A DNA stretch of 64,000 nucleotides. It comes from Paenibacillus typhae (GTDB taxonomy: Bacteria; Bacillota; Bacilli; Paenibacillales; Paenibacillaceae). The DNA is taken from contig NZ_FNDX01000011.1 of NCBI RefSeq assembly GCF_900099765.1, positions 1-64,000 on the forward strand, given 5' to 3'. A program made the position numbers and the translations under genes. This document shows, piece by piece, positions 34,372 to 44,662 of the stretch; the stretch's first letter is position 1, and every line of letters begins with the position of its first letter. The notes beneath the pieces are model-generated. The model ran no database searches, was not told where the DNA came from, and saw only the letters and a program-made list of their open reading frames with translations.

Positions 34372-34812
34372 ATGAATGCGAAATTATTAACTGGCTTGGG
34401 TGCTTTTATATTGACGTTGGGAATCGGTTCCGCAGTATACGCTACAGGAGTTGATTCCGACATCTCCAAAGGGGATGTTTCTTCCAAGCAAGAGGTAGCT
34501 CAGCAGGAGACGTATTTTCACCATATGGCGAACATGAACGATACAATGAACGATGAAGTTATGACGGATATGATGAGCAATACCAATATGTCTGAAATGA
34601 TGAAGCAGCCAGGCATGGACGAAATGATGAATGGACTTGATATGGAAAAAATGATGGAAGATAAAGACATGAGTGAAATGATGAAAAAACCGGATATGGT
34701 GGACATGATGGAAGATACCACAATGGATGAGATGATGCGGGATTCCAATATGGATGAAATGATGCAAAGAAACCATAAGAAAGATATGCCTGAACAGAGC
34801 GTAAGTATTTAA
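34372..34812 (+). CDS. exported Met-rich repeat protein, probable copper binder
   Basis: 146 residues from ATG 34372 (AGGAGG 11 nt upstream). Signal peptide-like start (LLTGLGAFILTLGIGSAVYA). Residues about 63-134 are eight consecutive 9-residue repeats of the form M-x-(D/E/K)-M-M-x4, for example MSEMMKQPG and MDEMMRDSN. Methionine clusters bind Cu(I) in extracytoplasmic copper proteins. The regular period suggests an arrayed binding surface. Followed by a small His-rich membrane protein 35 nt later. Confidence 0.82.
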   Translation: MNAKLLTGLGAFILTLGIGSAVYATGVDSDISKGDVSSKQEVAQQETYFHHMANMNDTMNDEVMTDMMSNTNMSEMMKQPGMDEMMNGLDMEKMMEDKDMSEMMKKPDMVDMMEDTTMDEMMRDSNMDEMMQRNHKKDMPEQSVSI

Positions 34813-34847
34813 TAGACTATATGATTAAAGTTTAAGGAGGTTATTTC

Positions 34848-35090
34848 ATGAGCTGTTGCGGAAACCATAACCAGCATGACAGTCATAACAATCATCATAA
34901 AAAAGGCCCAGCCCATCGTCTGATGATGATGATGTGTTGTATACTTCCGATCGTGCTGTTCGTTATTTTAATCATTGCTAATAATGTAAGTGGTTCAACA
35001 AGTAATGCGCTTGCCTATAGTGTGTTGTTGTTATGCCCGCTTTCACATCTCGTACTTATGCCTTTAATGATGCGAAACAAAAAACACTAA
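34848..35090 (+). CDS. small His-rich membrane protein (DUF2933-like)
   Basis: 80 residues, AAGGAGG upstream. The N-terminus is metal-ligand rich (MSCCGNHNQHDSHNNHH). Two membrane spans follow (MMMMCCILPIVLFVILIIA and the last 25 residues). DUF2933-type proteins accompany copper operons in Gram-positives. Role unknown. Confidence 0.78.
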   Translation: MSCCGNHNQHDSHNNHHKKGPAHRLMMMMCCILPIVLFVILIIANNVSGSTSNALAYSVLLLCPLSHLVLMPLMMRNKKH

Positions 35091-35243
35091 TTGTACTGCA
35101 TCAAGTGAGATTTTACCGATTTATTCTGATCAATAACTGTCAGTCTGAGAGATCGCGCACTCTTAACTTGGGGTGGCGGTCTCCTTTTTTAACTAGCCTT
35201 ATTAGAGCTATCTTCATGTGAATAACAAAGGTGGAGGAACGAA

Positions 35244-36920
35244 ATGAAGTTATCCAGCAAACTGATTCTATATATAAGCCTTTTCATTTTCATACTCATT
35301 GTTTCCTTCAGCACTTATGCCATCGCGAATATGAATGCCCAGGTAACCCACCTCGCAGAACAAAAGATGGTGTCTAACACAAAGTTGGCGACGGCACTGC
35401 TAGATGTTAAGTTTCCCGGAGAATGGACGCTGAAGGATGGAAAGTTGTTTAAGGGCGAGGTCTCTATAGAGGGAAATCATGACGTTGCTTTGTTCGTTGG
35501 AGCATTAACTGGTGATGACATTGTAATTTTTAAAGGCGAGAAGGGTGTAGCTGCATCGTCTAAGGGTAGCCATAATATGAACATCACAGAAATAATACTT
35601 GAGTCGAACGTAAAATCCATCGTCTTAGGTGGAAAGTCGTATGTAGGTGAAGCGCATGATGGAACTGAAATGGCGGTCTATGAACCCATTAGATCCTCAG
35701 ACGGAACTGTAATTGGGGCGTTCCATATTAGTATGGGCAAGGAAATGTATAATCAGGCAATTAGTCGTTTTAAAGTAAAAATGATTGTATTTACGATGAT
35801 CGGACTCCTTATCGCTTTAATCCTCACCGCTCTTTTCACAAGAAAATTAACCGCACCCTTAAGACAAGTCACTATCATGGCGGAACGAGTTGCAAATGGC
35901 GATCTTAGTATCACTGATATCCCCGTCACTTCTAAGGATGAGTTGGGTATCCTTTCGAGAGCATTTAATCTAATGACGCATAACTTACATACACTAGTGT
36001 CTAAGGCTCAGCAGGCCGCGGATGAGGTACATAAAGTTTCTGGTGTTGTTCAAATGCATATCAATGGCGTAGGAGATTCATCACTTGAGATCGATCGTAC
36101 CTTGCAATCCATACTCCAAGGTGCATCCAACCAGGTTGAGGGCATGAATCAAAGTATGGAGGCCGTTGAACATATCCAAATTAGCATACAAGAAATCGTA
36201 CAAAGGTCATCACAAGTCGCCAGTGCATCGGAAAATATGGTTGTGCATGCGGATCAAGGCAACGATTGGCTTCTAAGCATCATTTCTGTAATCAACCATT
36301 TGAACGCTTCCATCACACATGTAGCTAGTAAAATACAACAATTATCGGATAGCTCAGGCAGTATCGGGAACATTGCGACCGTTATTACCGATTTATCCTC
36401 ACAGACCCATTTGCTGTCGTTGAATGCCTCCATTGAGGCTGCACGTGCAGGAGAAGCTGGGAGAGGATTTTCTGTGGTTGCAGATGAAGTGAAAAAACTA
36501 GCTGAGCAGTCTGAAAACTCAGCCCAAGAAATAAGAATACTCATTGAAAAGGTTCAACATATCACCAGTGAAGCAGCCGAAGGGATGAACACAAGTTTAG
36601 CTCAATTAACAGCGGGGAACCAGCACCTAATCTCTGCAGGGAAATCCTTCGAACAGATCATTATCTCCTCTCAACATGTAGCTTCTCAGAATCAAAATGT
36701 ATATCAAGCAACAAGACAAATGTCAACAGATTCTCACTACATTTCTGATTCTGTTGCGGATGTGACTACGATTGCCGAACACACTTCTTCTCGTATTCAA
36801 GGTGTGGTCCAAACTTCGGATATGCAAAGTCAAATGGTTAACCAGATATCAGGGGCTCTTGAAGACATGTCCCAATCGGTTGACCAATTGCTAAAGTCTA
36901 TCCGTATCTTCAAACTGTAG
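35244..36920 (+). CDS. methyl-accepting chemotaxis protein
   Basis: 558 residues, RBS GGAGGAA. Membrane span at about 7-28, an outer Cache-like sensor to about 180, second span about 182-204, HAMP about 205-258 and a cytoplasmic signalling hairpin with [20 protein letters not shown] near 395. It senses an outer ligand and signals through CheA. Located amid copper genes, its ligand could be a metal or redox cue, but nothing in the sequence shows this. Confidence 0.93.
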   Translation: MKLSSKLILYISLFIFILIVSFSTYAIANMNAQVTHLAEQKMVSNTKLATALLDVKFPGEWTLKDGKLFKGEVSIEGNHDVALFVGALTGDDIVIFKGEKGVAASSKGSHNMNITEIILESNVKSIVLGGKSYVGEAHDGTEMAVYEPIRSSDGTVIGAFHISMGKEMYNQAISRFKVKMIVFTMIGLLIALILTALFTRKLTAPLRQVTIMAERVANGDLSITDIPVTSKDELGILSRAFNLMTHNLHTLVSKAQQAADEVHKVSGVVQMHINGVGDSSLEIDRTLQSILQGASNQVEGMNQSMEAVEHIQISIQEIVQRSSQVASASENMVVHADQGNDWLLSIISVINHLNASITHVASKIQQLSDSSGSIGNIATVITDLSSQTHLLSLNASIEAARAGEAGRGFSVVADEVKKLAEQSENSAQEIRILIEKVQHITSEAAEGMNTSLAQLTAGNQHLISAGKSFEQIIISSQHVASQNQNVYQATRQMSTDSHYISDSVADVTTIAEHTSSRIQGVVQTSDMQSQMVNQISGALEDMSQSVDQLLKSIRIFKL

Positions 36921-37305
36921 CATTATGTACGGCCAACCACTAGACTTACCTTAATGATATTTAGAACAAGCCCGTTGATATATACCACGGGCTTATCAGT
37001 CTTTATTTGACGATGCCGTTCAGGAAGTCAAAATCCTATCCCATAAGAAAGACGAACAAGCGAAGCTTCCCAATATGAGGCACACTATAATTATCTCAGC
37101 TAAAAGCCAATTATCATTTACATGATTACAGGGTTTCCGTTGACCGAGACTTCGTCTATCGTGATTAAACTGAGGATCATTGTTGGAGACAGCTGTAACT
37201 AAACCGATCTCTCTGCCAAAATTACAAAAGACTGAGGTTATATACAGGTGCATAAACAAAGAGGTTAAATGAACAGACTAGAAAAGGAGATGAAGTACTT
37301 CCTAA
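36921..37305. other. non-coding stretch between the chemoreceptor and csoR
   Basis: A hairpin AAGCCCGT / ACGGGCTT at 36968-36994 lacks a T tract and may act as a weak terminator. The rest has only short, stop-rich readings on both strands. No gene supported. Confidence 0.45.
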
Positions 37306-37311
37306 TCCCCT

Positions 37312-37340
37312 GTTTACATACGGTAGGGGGGTATGGTATA
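37312..37340 (+). promoter_or_regulatory. candidate CsoR operator before csoR
   Basis: The stretch TACATACGGTAGGGGGGTATG contains the GTA-GGGGGG-TAT half typical of CsoR sites and lies about 25-50 bp before the csoR start. It resembles the clearer site before copA at 37951. Autoregulation is inferred. Confidence 0.55.
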
Positions 37341-37362
37341 TTGATGGTGAGAGGTGAGGCAC

Positions 37363-37680
37363 ATGGAACAATCAGTGGAACAGACTGCATCTCATGGACA
37401 TCATCGAAAAAGTCATCATTCTGATCAAACGAAGGCCAATCTAATGACCCGGTTAAACCGGATTGAGGGTCAAATTCGTGGGGTTAAAGGGATGATAGAA
37501 AAAGATACCTATTGCGATGACGTTCTAAATCAAATTGCGGCGATCCAGTCGGCTCTCAATAGCGTAGGGAAGATGGTTCTGGAAGGTCATATGAAAAGCT
37601 GCGTGATTGAACGAATCCAATCCGGCGAACATGAAGTGATTGATGAGATTCTGGTTACCATGAATAAATTAATGAAATAA
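37363..37680 (+). CDS. csoR: copper-sensing repressor CsoR
   Basis: 105 residues from ATG 37363 with GAGAGGTGAGG upstream. CsoR/RcnR helical fold with the Cu(I) ligands C51, H76 and C80 (YCDDVLNQI and GHMKSC), in the same spacing as Bacillus CsoR. The N-terminal tail is His-rich (HGHHRKSHHS). It releases DNA on binding Cu(I), derepressing copZ and copA just downstream. Operator-like sequences lie before csoR and copA. Confidence 0.95.
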   Translation: MEQSVEQTASHGHHRKSHHSDQTKANLMTRLNRIEGQIRGVKGMIEKDTYCDDVLNQIAAIQSALNSVGKMVLEGHMKSCVIERIQSGEHEVIDEILVTMNKLMK

Positions 37681-37704
37681 ACAAACGATATGGAGGAATG
37701 AAAA

Positions 37705-37902
37705 ATGAAGAACGAAACATTACATGTAGAAGGAATGTCTTGTGGGCATTGTGTAAAAAGTGTTGAAGGAGCCGTTAAAAACATTGGGGCTGATGCAAAA
37801 GTGAATCTGGAGCAAAAGACGGTTGAGGTCTCCTTTGATGAATCTGTATCCTTGGAAGCCATTAAGAATGCCATCGAAGAACAGGGTTACGATGTCGTTT
37901 AA
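37705..37902 (+). CDS. copZ: copper chaperone CopZ
   Basis: 65 residues with GGAGG upstream: one heavy-metal-associated domain with GMSCGHC. It carries Cu(I) to CopA in the cytoplasm. It lies between csoR and copA. Confidence 0.95.
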   Translation: MKNETLHVEGMSCGHCVKSVEGAVKNIGADAKVNLEQKTVEVSFDESVSLEAIKNAIEEQGYDVV

Positions 37903-37913
37903 GGCCATAGGCA

Positions 37914-37940
37914 GCCATCGCAAAGATGGCCCCTTTTTTT
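37914..37940 (+). terminator. copZ terminator
   Basis: GCCATC / GATGGC stem with loop GCAAA, then CCTTTTTTT. It separates csoR-copZ from copA, which has its own operator. Confidence 0.75.
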
Positions 37941-37950
37941 CAATGTAATG

Positions 37951-37965
37951 TACCCCCTGGGGGTA
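37951..37965. promoter_or_regulatory. CsoR operator before copA
   Basis: TACCCCCTGGGGGTA is a perfect palindrome matching the core of known CsoR sites. It ends 17 nt before the copA ATG and just upstream of the AAAGGAGGG ribosome site. Confidence 0.85.
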
Positions 37966-37982
37966 TAAAGGAGGGATAGATA

Positions 37983-40412
37983 ATGAGTTCTACGATATCC
38001 AAAAGCGAGGAACAGACAACCTTACAGATCACAGGAATGACTTGTGCTGCTTGTGCCAACCGGATCGAGAAAGGATTAAGAAAAATGGATGGGGTGACGG
38101 AAGCAAATGTGAATTTCGCCTTGGAACGGGCGACTGTGACGTTTGATCCCAAACGTGCAACCATTCCGCAAATGCAAGAACAGATTGAACATTTAGGCTA
38201 CGGCACTGTAAAGCAAACCACGGATTTCCAAATCACTGGGATGACATGCGCCGCTTGCGCCAATCGGATTGAAAAGGGATTAAACAAAATGCCCGGTGTT
38301 GTAACGGCGAATGTTAATCTTGCCCTTGAAACGGCCCGGGTCGAGTATGACCCAGCGACGGTTACTTTGGAAGACATGCAAAAAAAGGTGGAGCAGCTCG
38401 GATATAAGGCCATGCCGAAAGAAGGACAGCAGGACGCCTCTGCACATAAACAAAAAGAAATCTCTAAACAAAAAAGACGGTTTATCATTTCAGCGCTTCT
38501 CTCTTTACCGTTACTATGGTCCATGATCAGCCACTTCTCGTTCCTATCTTGGATTTGGATGCCTATGATTTTCATGGACCCTTGGTTCCAACTGATTTTG
38601 GCTACACCAGTTCAATTTTATATCGGTGGCCATTTCTATGTTGGTGCGTATAAAGCGCTGCGTAATAAAAGTGCCAATATGGACGTTCTGGTAGCCCTCG
38701 GGACTTCGGCAGCATACTTCTATAGCCTCTATTTGACGCTCGAATGGGTTCAAGCCGGTGCGGGGGCTCATGGACCGGAAATGTACTATGAGACCAGCTC
38801 TATCTTGATTACACTGGTCATCCTCGGGAAATTGTTCGAGGCTCTTGCCAAAGGAAGAACGTCTGAAGCGATTAAAACACTGATGGGTCTTCAAGCCAAG
38901 ACGGCATTGGTTGTTCGCGATGGACAGGAAATGACTATCCCTGTCGAAGAAGTCGTGGCCGGTGACATCGTAATCGTAAAACCAGGGGAGAAAATCCCGG
39001 TTGACGGCGAGGTGGTGGAGGGGGCTTCTTCCGTAGATGAGGCTATGTTAACTGGAGAAAGCCTGCCGGTTGAGAAAAGAACGGGAGATCCTGTCATTGG
39101 TGCAACGATTAACAAGAACGGTGTACTTCGAATTCAAGCGACCAAAGTCGGAAAAGAAACGGCCCTGGCTCAGATTATTAAAGTGGTTGAAGAGGCCCAA
39201 GGTTCCAAAGCTCCTATTCAACGTGTAGCAGATGCCATTTCAGGTATATTTGTTCCGATCGTCGTAGCGATCTCGGTTCTTGCGTTTATCGCTTGGTTTG
39301 TTTGGATTACGCCAGGAGAGTTTGCAAACGCACTGGAGATTGCGATTGCGATACTCGTCATTGCTTGTCCTTGTGCCCTGGGACTTGCGACACCGACTTC
39401 CATTATGGCAGGTTCAGGAAGAGCCGCAGAGTCGGGAATCCTGTTTAAAGGCGGTGAACACCTAGAAGCTACCCACCGCATTAATACCATCATCTTAGAT
39501 AAAACCGGAACGGTGACAAAAGGCAAACCGGAACTGACTGACGTCGTGGTTTCCGGCTGGATGGAAACAGATCTGCTGGCCCTTGTCGGCGCGGCAGAGA
39601 AGAACTCCGAGCATCCTCTGGCTGAAGCTATAGTTGCTGGGATTATCGCTAAGGGTATCCAATTGCCGAGAACGGACACGTTTGAAGCGATACCTGGGCA
39701 TGGTATTAAGGCAAATGTGATGGGCAAGGAAATTCTCGTGGGTACGAGAAAACTCATGGCTCAGTTTCAAGTGTCCATCAATCATGCGCAAGATCAGATG
39801 GACCAACTGGAGCAGGCAGGCAAAACAGCCATGCTGATTGCTGTAGATCGGCAGTATGCCGGTATAGTAGCGGTTGCAGATACCATTAAGGAAACCTCGG
39901 CACAGGCTGTTAAACGGCTTAATGACATGGGGATCGAAGTCATTATGATTACGGGTGATAACCATCGAACAGCTGAAGCAATTGCCAAGCAGGTTGGAAT
40001 TACGCGTGTATTGGCTGAAGTTCTCCCCGAAGGTAAAGCAGATGAAGTAAAGAAATTACAGGCTCAAGGGAAAAAAGTCGCAATGGTCGGAGACGGCATC
40101 AATGATGCTCCCGCCCTTGCCATGGCGGATATTGGAATGGCGATGGGTACAGGAACAGATGTAGCGATGGAAGCTGCTGACGTAACTCTCATGCGAGGAG
40201 ATCTCAATAGTATTCCGGATGCGATCTATATGAGTCGAAAAACGATGGGGAATATTCGGCAAAACCTGTTCTGGGCGCTTGCGTATAATTCTATCGGTAT
40301 CCCGATAGCGGCGATTGGTTTGCTTGCACCTTGGGTTGCTGGAGCAGCTATGGCATTAAGTTCAGTTTCTGTGGTTCTGAATGCGCTTCGGTTGCAGCGT
40401 GTTAAATTGTAA
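37983..40412 (+). CDS. copA: Cu(I)-exporting P-type ATPase CopA
   Basis: 809 residues. Two N-terminal metal-binding domains (GMTCAAC at about 19-24 and 87-92), eight membrane spans, the channel motif CPC ([11 protein letters not shown]), phosphorylation site DKTGT and the hinge GDGINDAP. It pumps Cu(I) out of the cytoplasm using ATP. Directly under a CsoR palindrome and next to copZ. Confidence 0.98.
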   Translation: MSSTISKSEEQTTLQITGMTCAACANRIEKGLRKMDGVTEANVNFALERATVTFDPKRATIPQMQEQIEHLGYGTVKQTTDFQITGMTCAACANRIEKGLNKMPGVVTANVNLALETARVEYDPATVTLEDMQKKVEQLGYKAMPKEGQQDASAHKQKEISKQKRRFIISALLSLPLLWSMISHFSFLSWIWMPMIFMDPWFQLILATPVQFYIGGHFYVGAYKALRNKSANMDVLVALGTSAAYFYSLYLTLEWVQAGAGAHGPEMYYETSSILITLVILGKLFEALAKGRTSEAIKTLMGLQAKTALVVRDGQEMTIPVEEVVAGDIVIVKPGEKIPVDGEVVEGASSVDEAMLTGESLPVEKRTGDPVIGATINKNGVLRIQATKVGKETALAQIIKVVEEAQGSKAPIQRVADAISGIFVPIVVAISVLAFIAWFVWITPGEFANALEIAIAILVIACPCALGLATPTSIMAGSGRAAESGILFKGGEHLEATHRINTIILDKTGTVTKGKPELTDVVVSGWMETDLLALVGAAEKNSEHPLAEAIVAGIIAKGIQLPRTDTFEAIPGHGIKANVMGKEILVGTRKLMAQFQVSINHAQDQMDQLEQAGKTAMLIAVDRQYAGIVAVADTIKETSAQAVKRLNDMGIEVIMITGDNHRTAEAIAKQVGITRVLAEVLPEGKADEVKKLQAQGKKVAMVGDGINDAPALAMADIGMAMGTGTDVAMEAADVTLMRGDLNSIPDAIYMSRKTMGNIRQNLFWALAYNSIGIPIAAIGLLAPWVAGAAMALSSVSVVLNALRLQRVKL

Positions 40413-40429
40413 ACTTATTGTATTATATT

Positions 40430-40500
40430 GGGGAGAAGAGAAGAAGGGTATAATCCAATAATGGATCATGCCCTTTCAATCGTCTCCCCTTATCATTTTT
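40430..40500 (+). terminator. copA terminator
   Basis: Long imperfect stem GGGGAGA...GAAGGGTATAATCC / GGATCATGCCCTTT...TCTCCCC followed after CTTATCA by TTTTTT. Confidence 0.7.
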
Positions 40501-41473
40501 TAACAACTACACTTTGAGGTTGTAATGTGGTGTGATCTACCTAACGTATTGCTTTTTTCGAATCTAACGAAGGGTAAATCTATTCTATAACCATCCTCAC
40601 TACATTGGTCACCGTACATTGTACGTTCAAACAACACGATCAGGAGTAAGTACGTATAAATCTTCAAACTGTTCTCAAAAATATTCTCATACAAGCAGCA
40701 TGAGTATTTGTATTATCACCGTAATTTGGAGCACTATTTCAAAACGAAAGTCCGGTTGTTTACGCAAACATACCCGATGGAGACCCATGATATTTAGCGA
40801 GTGTCCTTTGAAAAAAATTAATCGAACGGTTTTTCTACGGGTTCAACAGCTTACGAGGAATATGGCAGTACCCCTCGGATTACGTTAGGATTACCCTTCT
40901 GAGATCGAAATCAAATCACTTTTGAGTTTAATGAGAGGCCAATCCCAGTTTCCCTCTTTCTGAGATAATTCCCGTTGAGGCGGCCCAAGGTTAACTGTAC
41001 GGCATACGGGGAAAAGTGCTAGTTGTCAATGAGCACATCCCATATGTTGCCGGCCGATACTGAGGTCTGCGGTCAGAAACCACTATACATAAATTAGAAT
41101 AACGAGGCATGACGCTGTTTGTCGTGCATAGCATTCATAAAGTAAATTTCAATCAGGGGATCATTCGCTCTGTAAGCTAATAAGCTGTCTTTACTAATTC
41201 ATCGTTATCTGCGATTCTAACACCTTTTAGGAATATCTTTAGCAGCTTACAGATAAGATTTTAAGCTACTCCCCCCTAGATGGCTCAGTTTCATAGTAAG
41301 TCAAAGGTAATGCTTAGATTCGTTAATCTGAGTACGTATAACTCTGGTCCATAGAGCAATTCAATTGCATTATTAGAAAGCGAAGTCTCCTGACATGTAC
41401 GTGTATATATTTGCGTCTTTATTTAGATAATAACTAACGATCAAACAACATTCAAATAATGAAAAGAGAGGGA
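40501..41473. other. about 1 kb without an intact gene, possible gene relic
   Basis: No intact gene is visible. On the plus strand at about 40700-41110, coding-like stretches are broken by stops and frame changes. Examples are EYLYYHRNLEHYFKTKVRLF and, in another frame, RGKVLVVNEHIPYVAGRY. This looks like a decayed protein gene. I cannot name its family. The remainder (41110-41450) is AT-rich with no support for a gene. Confidence 0.4.
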
Positions 41474-41479
41474 ATGAAA

Positions 41480-41830
41480 ATGTTACTTGCCAACTCCGCT
41501 ACTCCAAAGCACTATACGCATTGTATTGAAGCCTGCCTAAAATGTGCACAGGCTTGCGAAGAATGTTTTTCAGCATGCCTAAAAGAGACTGATGTTCAAG
41601 CAAGAACCTCAATGATCAAGATGCTGAACGATTGCGCAGAAATCTGCCTTCAGGCAGCTCAATTAATGAGCAGAGACAGTATGTTTGCGAAGGCAAGTTG
41701 CGAGCTGTGTGCCATGGTTTGCGAAGCATGCGCCAAAGATTGTGAAGCGTTTAAAGATGCCCATTGTCAAGAATGCGCAAAATTCTGCCGCGAATGTGCA
41801 GAAGCTTGCCGGCAGATGGCAAGAGCGTAA
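41480..41830 (+). CDS. Csp-like four-helix-bundle copper storage protein
   Basis: 116 residues from ATG 41480, the start best spaced (about 8 nt) from GAGAGGG. The Cys pattern CIEACLKCAQACEECFSACL, then CAEICLQAAQL, CELCAMVCEACAKDCE, CQECAKFCRECAEACR puts many Cys on the inner faces of four helices, as in Csp3. No signal peptide, so cytosolic. Stores many Cu(I) in the family. A paralogue lies at 53844. Confidence 0.9.
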   Translation: MLLANSATPKHYTHCIEACLKCAQACEECFSACLKETDVQARTSMIKMLNDCAEICLQAAQLMSRDSMFAKASCELCAMVCEACAKDCEAFKDAHCQECAKFCRECAEACRQMARA

Positions 41831-41849
41831 CGAGTGCAATGAAACATCG

Positions 41850-41890
41850 AGCAGGAGTATCTCGAATTCAAGAGATACCCTGCTTTTTTA
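41850..41890 (+). terminator. csp terminator
   Basis: GCAGGAGTATCT / AGATACCCTGC stem (one mismatch) followed by TTTTTTA. Confidence 0.88.
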
Positions 41891-42066
41891 GGTTAGGTGT
41901 ATTGGTGTGCATCGGATTTTATTTAAGCAGTTGGAGGGTGTTTTCTCCCTTATGAGCAAAATCACACACAAAACTCAAATAAAGAACACGAATCTTACAT
42001 ATTAATCTCTTAAAATAAAGTCAATCAAAGATTACACATTTAAGAATTCAGAGGAGGAATAAGGCA

Positions 42067-42252
42067 ATGGCATGGTCATGGAATCGGGTATATATAGTGC
42101 CGTTAAGTATAGGATCGGTTTTGTTTGGGGAAAAGACAGTGAATAAAGTAATCTCTAAACAAATAGAAACGGATTGGACCATTCACGCAGACTATTTCGA
42201 GGCAGCGGTACAGAATGAACAATTAAAACGAGAACTTTCCAGCTTACGCTAA
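42067..42252 (+). CDS. small protein of unknown function
   Basis: 61 residues, GAGGAGGAATAAGGC before ATG. It begins MAWSWNRVYIVPLSIGSVLF with a weakly hydrophobic N-terminus and ends in a charged helix (EAAVQNEQLKRELSSL). A terminator follows, so it is its own transcription unit. Not recognised. Confidence 0.6.
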   Translation: MAWSWNRVYIVPLSIGSVLFGEKTVNKVISKQIETDWTIHADYFEAAVQNEQLKRELSSLR

Positions 42253-42280
42253 GTTTTATAAAATGATCATTATGAAAAAA

Positions 42281-42307
42281 GGAACTGATCCCATCAGTTC
42301 CTTTTTG
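42281..42307. terminator. terminator between convergent genes
   Basis: GGAACTGAT / ATCAGTTCC stem with CCC loop and TTTTT on the plus side, AAAAAA on the other. Works for both the small plus-strand gene and the nuclease-like gene on the minus strand. Confidence 0.92.
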
Positions 42308-42309
42308 CT

Positions 42310-43566
42310 TTAACAAGTACAGATGTTCGAAATGGCGTCGAGCGCTTCAACCGATTTTCCGTATTTGCACATGGCGTTACAGTCGTTTCGTAAATCCGAA
42401 AAACGAATGTATGAGATAGGGCCGCACTGCGTTTGTTGCAAAGAAGGACGAAGCAGTTGTGCACGCACTTCTTTTTCCCGTTTATCCGGGCAAATCAGAT
42501 ACAACCTGGACGTTGCATTTCCTACGGATAATGATAAGTCATGCAGCCTGAGAATGCCGGAGTAGATGGAGGTGCTCTTTTCAACTTCAAATCCCGATAC
42601 AATCTCATTATGTTCATTGAGCCAAAGAACATCGATAAAAGCGATTGTATCCGCAATAGATTTAGGGAGATCCATGGCTGGAAATACAGAAAGAGAATAC
42701 CGCCCTAGAGGCTCGTCCTGCCATTGTCTCTGATGATCGTTCTGGGCGATCCAGACGTTGTACCCAAAGGACCGTCCCAGTCTCGCCAAATACAGCTGCA
42801 TTTCGGAATGTTCACTTTCTTCGTTAGTATCATTCAGCACCTCCAGATGCCGCTTATACCGCCCCTTTTCCCGTTTCTTTTCCTCCTCTTGAAGAAACGC
42901 CTCAGCATTCCCGCTAACAATCAAGCGCCCGGTGCCTATTTCAAACAATAAGCCGGAAATGGCGCCCAGGTCCTTGGATAAGGATGAGCGGTAAGCCGTG
43001 TTGATGTCCAGCAATGTCTCGCGCATCTCCAAGTAAGCCGGCCAGGAGCCGAGCTTTATCTTACGATCCAGCAGGGAGTTAAACCCATTCACGATGGCTG
43101 TGTTGAACGGGGGGAAAAGTGTAGGATGCAAAAAATACAAGATATTAGCTACCGCAGGACCAAGGCCTTTGATATGGTATTGATCCAGTTTCACAATCTC
43201 GGTCAACAATTGTTTTTCGTCAGAGGCTTGTAACACGGCCTTCAAAAATCGGCCAAAAGCCAGCTGGTTCTCTTCATTTTCATAAATGTCGGGAATACGC
43301 AGTTTAGGTTTCCAGTAAAACGCGTGTGCAGCACCTTCAAAAACTTGTTTTTGTTCACAAATCGCCGCAAGAACATCCTCCAGTGGAGAGCCCTTAAAGT
43401 CGTTTCCAAAAAATCGTGCCTCAATCGCTTTTATAACATCGTTCACACCGGTTTTAATGGTCCGAAAAGCCTTTAACCGATCGCTGTTGTTTAAAAACCA
43501 GGTGTGGTATACCGATTCCTGATCCGATTTATAATCTAAAATAAGCTGCTGTAACTCTCGGTTCAT
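42310..43566 (-). CDS. putative nuclease: HhH plus PD-(D/E)XK-like domain
   Basis: 418 residues. Residues about 125-165 contain a helix-hairpin-helix-like segment ([19 protein letters not shown]). The C-terminal half looks like a restriction-type nuclease: [20 protein letters not shown] (helix with E254), then FIDVLWL (D312) and [10 protein letters not shown] (E327 and E329). This D...E-x-E/K arrangement resembles PD-(D/E)XK enzymes. No methyltransferase gene is beside it. It stands alone, minus-strand, among copper genes, so it may be a defence cargo gene. Function is an inference. Confidence 0.6.
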   Translation of the reverse strand: MNRELQQLILDYKSDQESVYHTWFLNNSDRLKAFRTIKTGVNDVIKAIEARFFGNDFKGSPLEDVLAAICEQKQVFEGAAHAFYWKPKLRIPDIYENEENQLAFGRFLKAVLQASDEKQLLTEIVKLDQYHIKGLGPAVANILYFLHPTLFPPFNTAIVNGFNSLLDRKIKLGSWPAYLEMRETLLDINTAYRSSLSKDLGAISGLLFEIGTGRLIVSGNAEAFLQEEEKKREKGRYKRHLEVLNDTNEESEHSEMQLYLARLGRSFGYNVWIAQNDHQRQWQDEPLGRYSLSVFPAMDLPKSIADTIAFIDVLWLNEHNEIVSGFEVEKSTSIYSGILRLHDLSLSVGNATSRLYLICPDKREKEVRAQLLRPSLQQTQCGPISYIRFSDLRNDCNAMCKYGKSVEALDAISNICTC

Positions 43567-43757
43567 GTCGAAGTCGCCCCCATATTCAAATCATATCTAG
43601 GATTATAATGTCGATTTAACAGAGTTGCTGTGCGATTTGTTCGTTATAAAAACATGTTATGCCCATCAATTCTACATACTTTCCCCAAAGTCAGTTGGTA
43701 TCCTTAGGCTACATCAACGAAAACAAATAACATTAATATTAAAGGAGGTGAAAAAGG

Positions 43758-44645
43758 TTGAAAGCATTACGCAGCACGATTGGCTTCCTTCTCCTTGTCA
43801 TCATTGTAGCAAGTTTAGGTTATATCGGTTGGTATGCCAACGATAAAGGATTAATCTCGTGGAACAGTCTAAGTACCTCGACAACAAATTCGAATGTCCA
43901 TAGTCAGCATTCGGCGTCCGTTGCGCCCGAAGGAACATCCACTAACCCAGTCACCACGCTGAGGGAAAGAGTATCTGCAGCCCAGCAATCGATGAAACAA
44001 ATGGCTAACAATATGATGGCGTATCCGTCAGAAGCCGTATTAAATGGGTCTTCTGTTAACGACGGTGAAACAGGAGGAACTGCCTCACAACAAGCGGTGC
44101 CTGGATCAATTCAAGTTCAAAAGGGCATTTACTCCTTATCAGAAAGTGTGTATTTATTAGCACAGCTGGAGCAAACCCTGGATAACGGAATGGGGTTTAC
44201 TGAATCGGCAAACCCGACGTATGAGACGTATCAGTTCCGTTATAACCTGCTGCTACAAAGCCAAAAGACGCTTAGCGAGGTGAATACAAAGCTCAATGAA
44301 GCTAAGAATGGTATTCTCCTAAACGGAACAGGAATGATGGGTAGCCATAATATGCAGGAAACGAGTAGAGCCATCTATGATATGGCCCAGACGGTGATGG
44401 GTATAACTAGTCTGAATCAGTGGGTGGAGCAACAGATTCAACAAACCGTTTCACAAGCCCAGAATGTGTTGGCCGCAAGTACCTCCAATCAAGACAGCAG
44501 TATCTTCAATGGACTTGGAACCCCAAGTCTCATGATCCTAATCGTGGGTATCTTTACAATTTTGTTGGTAGTCGCTCTCGTTGGCGTGATCGGCAGTATA
44601 CTAACCCCCCGTCCGGAAACGGCCAGTGCCGAAAATCACCTTTAA
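43758..44645 (+). CDS. membrane-anchored outer protein of unknown function
   Basis: 295 residues from TTG with AAAGGAGGTG nearby. Membrane spans at both ends: residues 7-25 (TIGFLLLVIIVASLGYIGWY) and about 256-280 (LMILIVGIFTILLVVALVGV). Between them is an outer, Gln/Ser-rich helical region with Met pairs (MKQMANNMMAYP, GTGMMGSHNM) that could touch copper. First gene of a same-strand cluster that runs to 47035. No family recognised. Confidence 0.75.
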   Translation: MKALRSTIGFLLLVIIVASLGYIGWYANDKGLISWNSLSTSTTNSNVHSQHSASVAPEGTSTNPVTTLRERVSAAQQSMKQMANNMMAYPSEAVLNGSSVNDGETGGTASQQAVPGSIQVQKGIYSLSESVYLLAQLEQTLDNGMGFTESANPTYETYQFRYNLLLQSQKTLSEVNTKLNEAKNGILLNGTGMMGSHNMQETSRAIYDMAQTVMGITSLNQWVEQQIQQTVSQAQNVLAASTSNQDSSIFNGLGTPSLMILIVGIFTILLVVALVGVIGSILTPRPETASAENHL

Positions 44646-44662
44646 CTTAAGGAGGAAGTAAA

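Noticed and set aside
34387..34776. 129-residue His-rich open frame on the minus strand opposite the Met-repeat gene
   Set aside because: It is the complement of the ATG/ATGATG repeats, which turn into CAT (His) codons. No ribosome site or neighbours support it.
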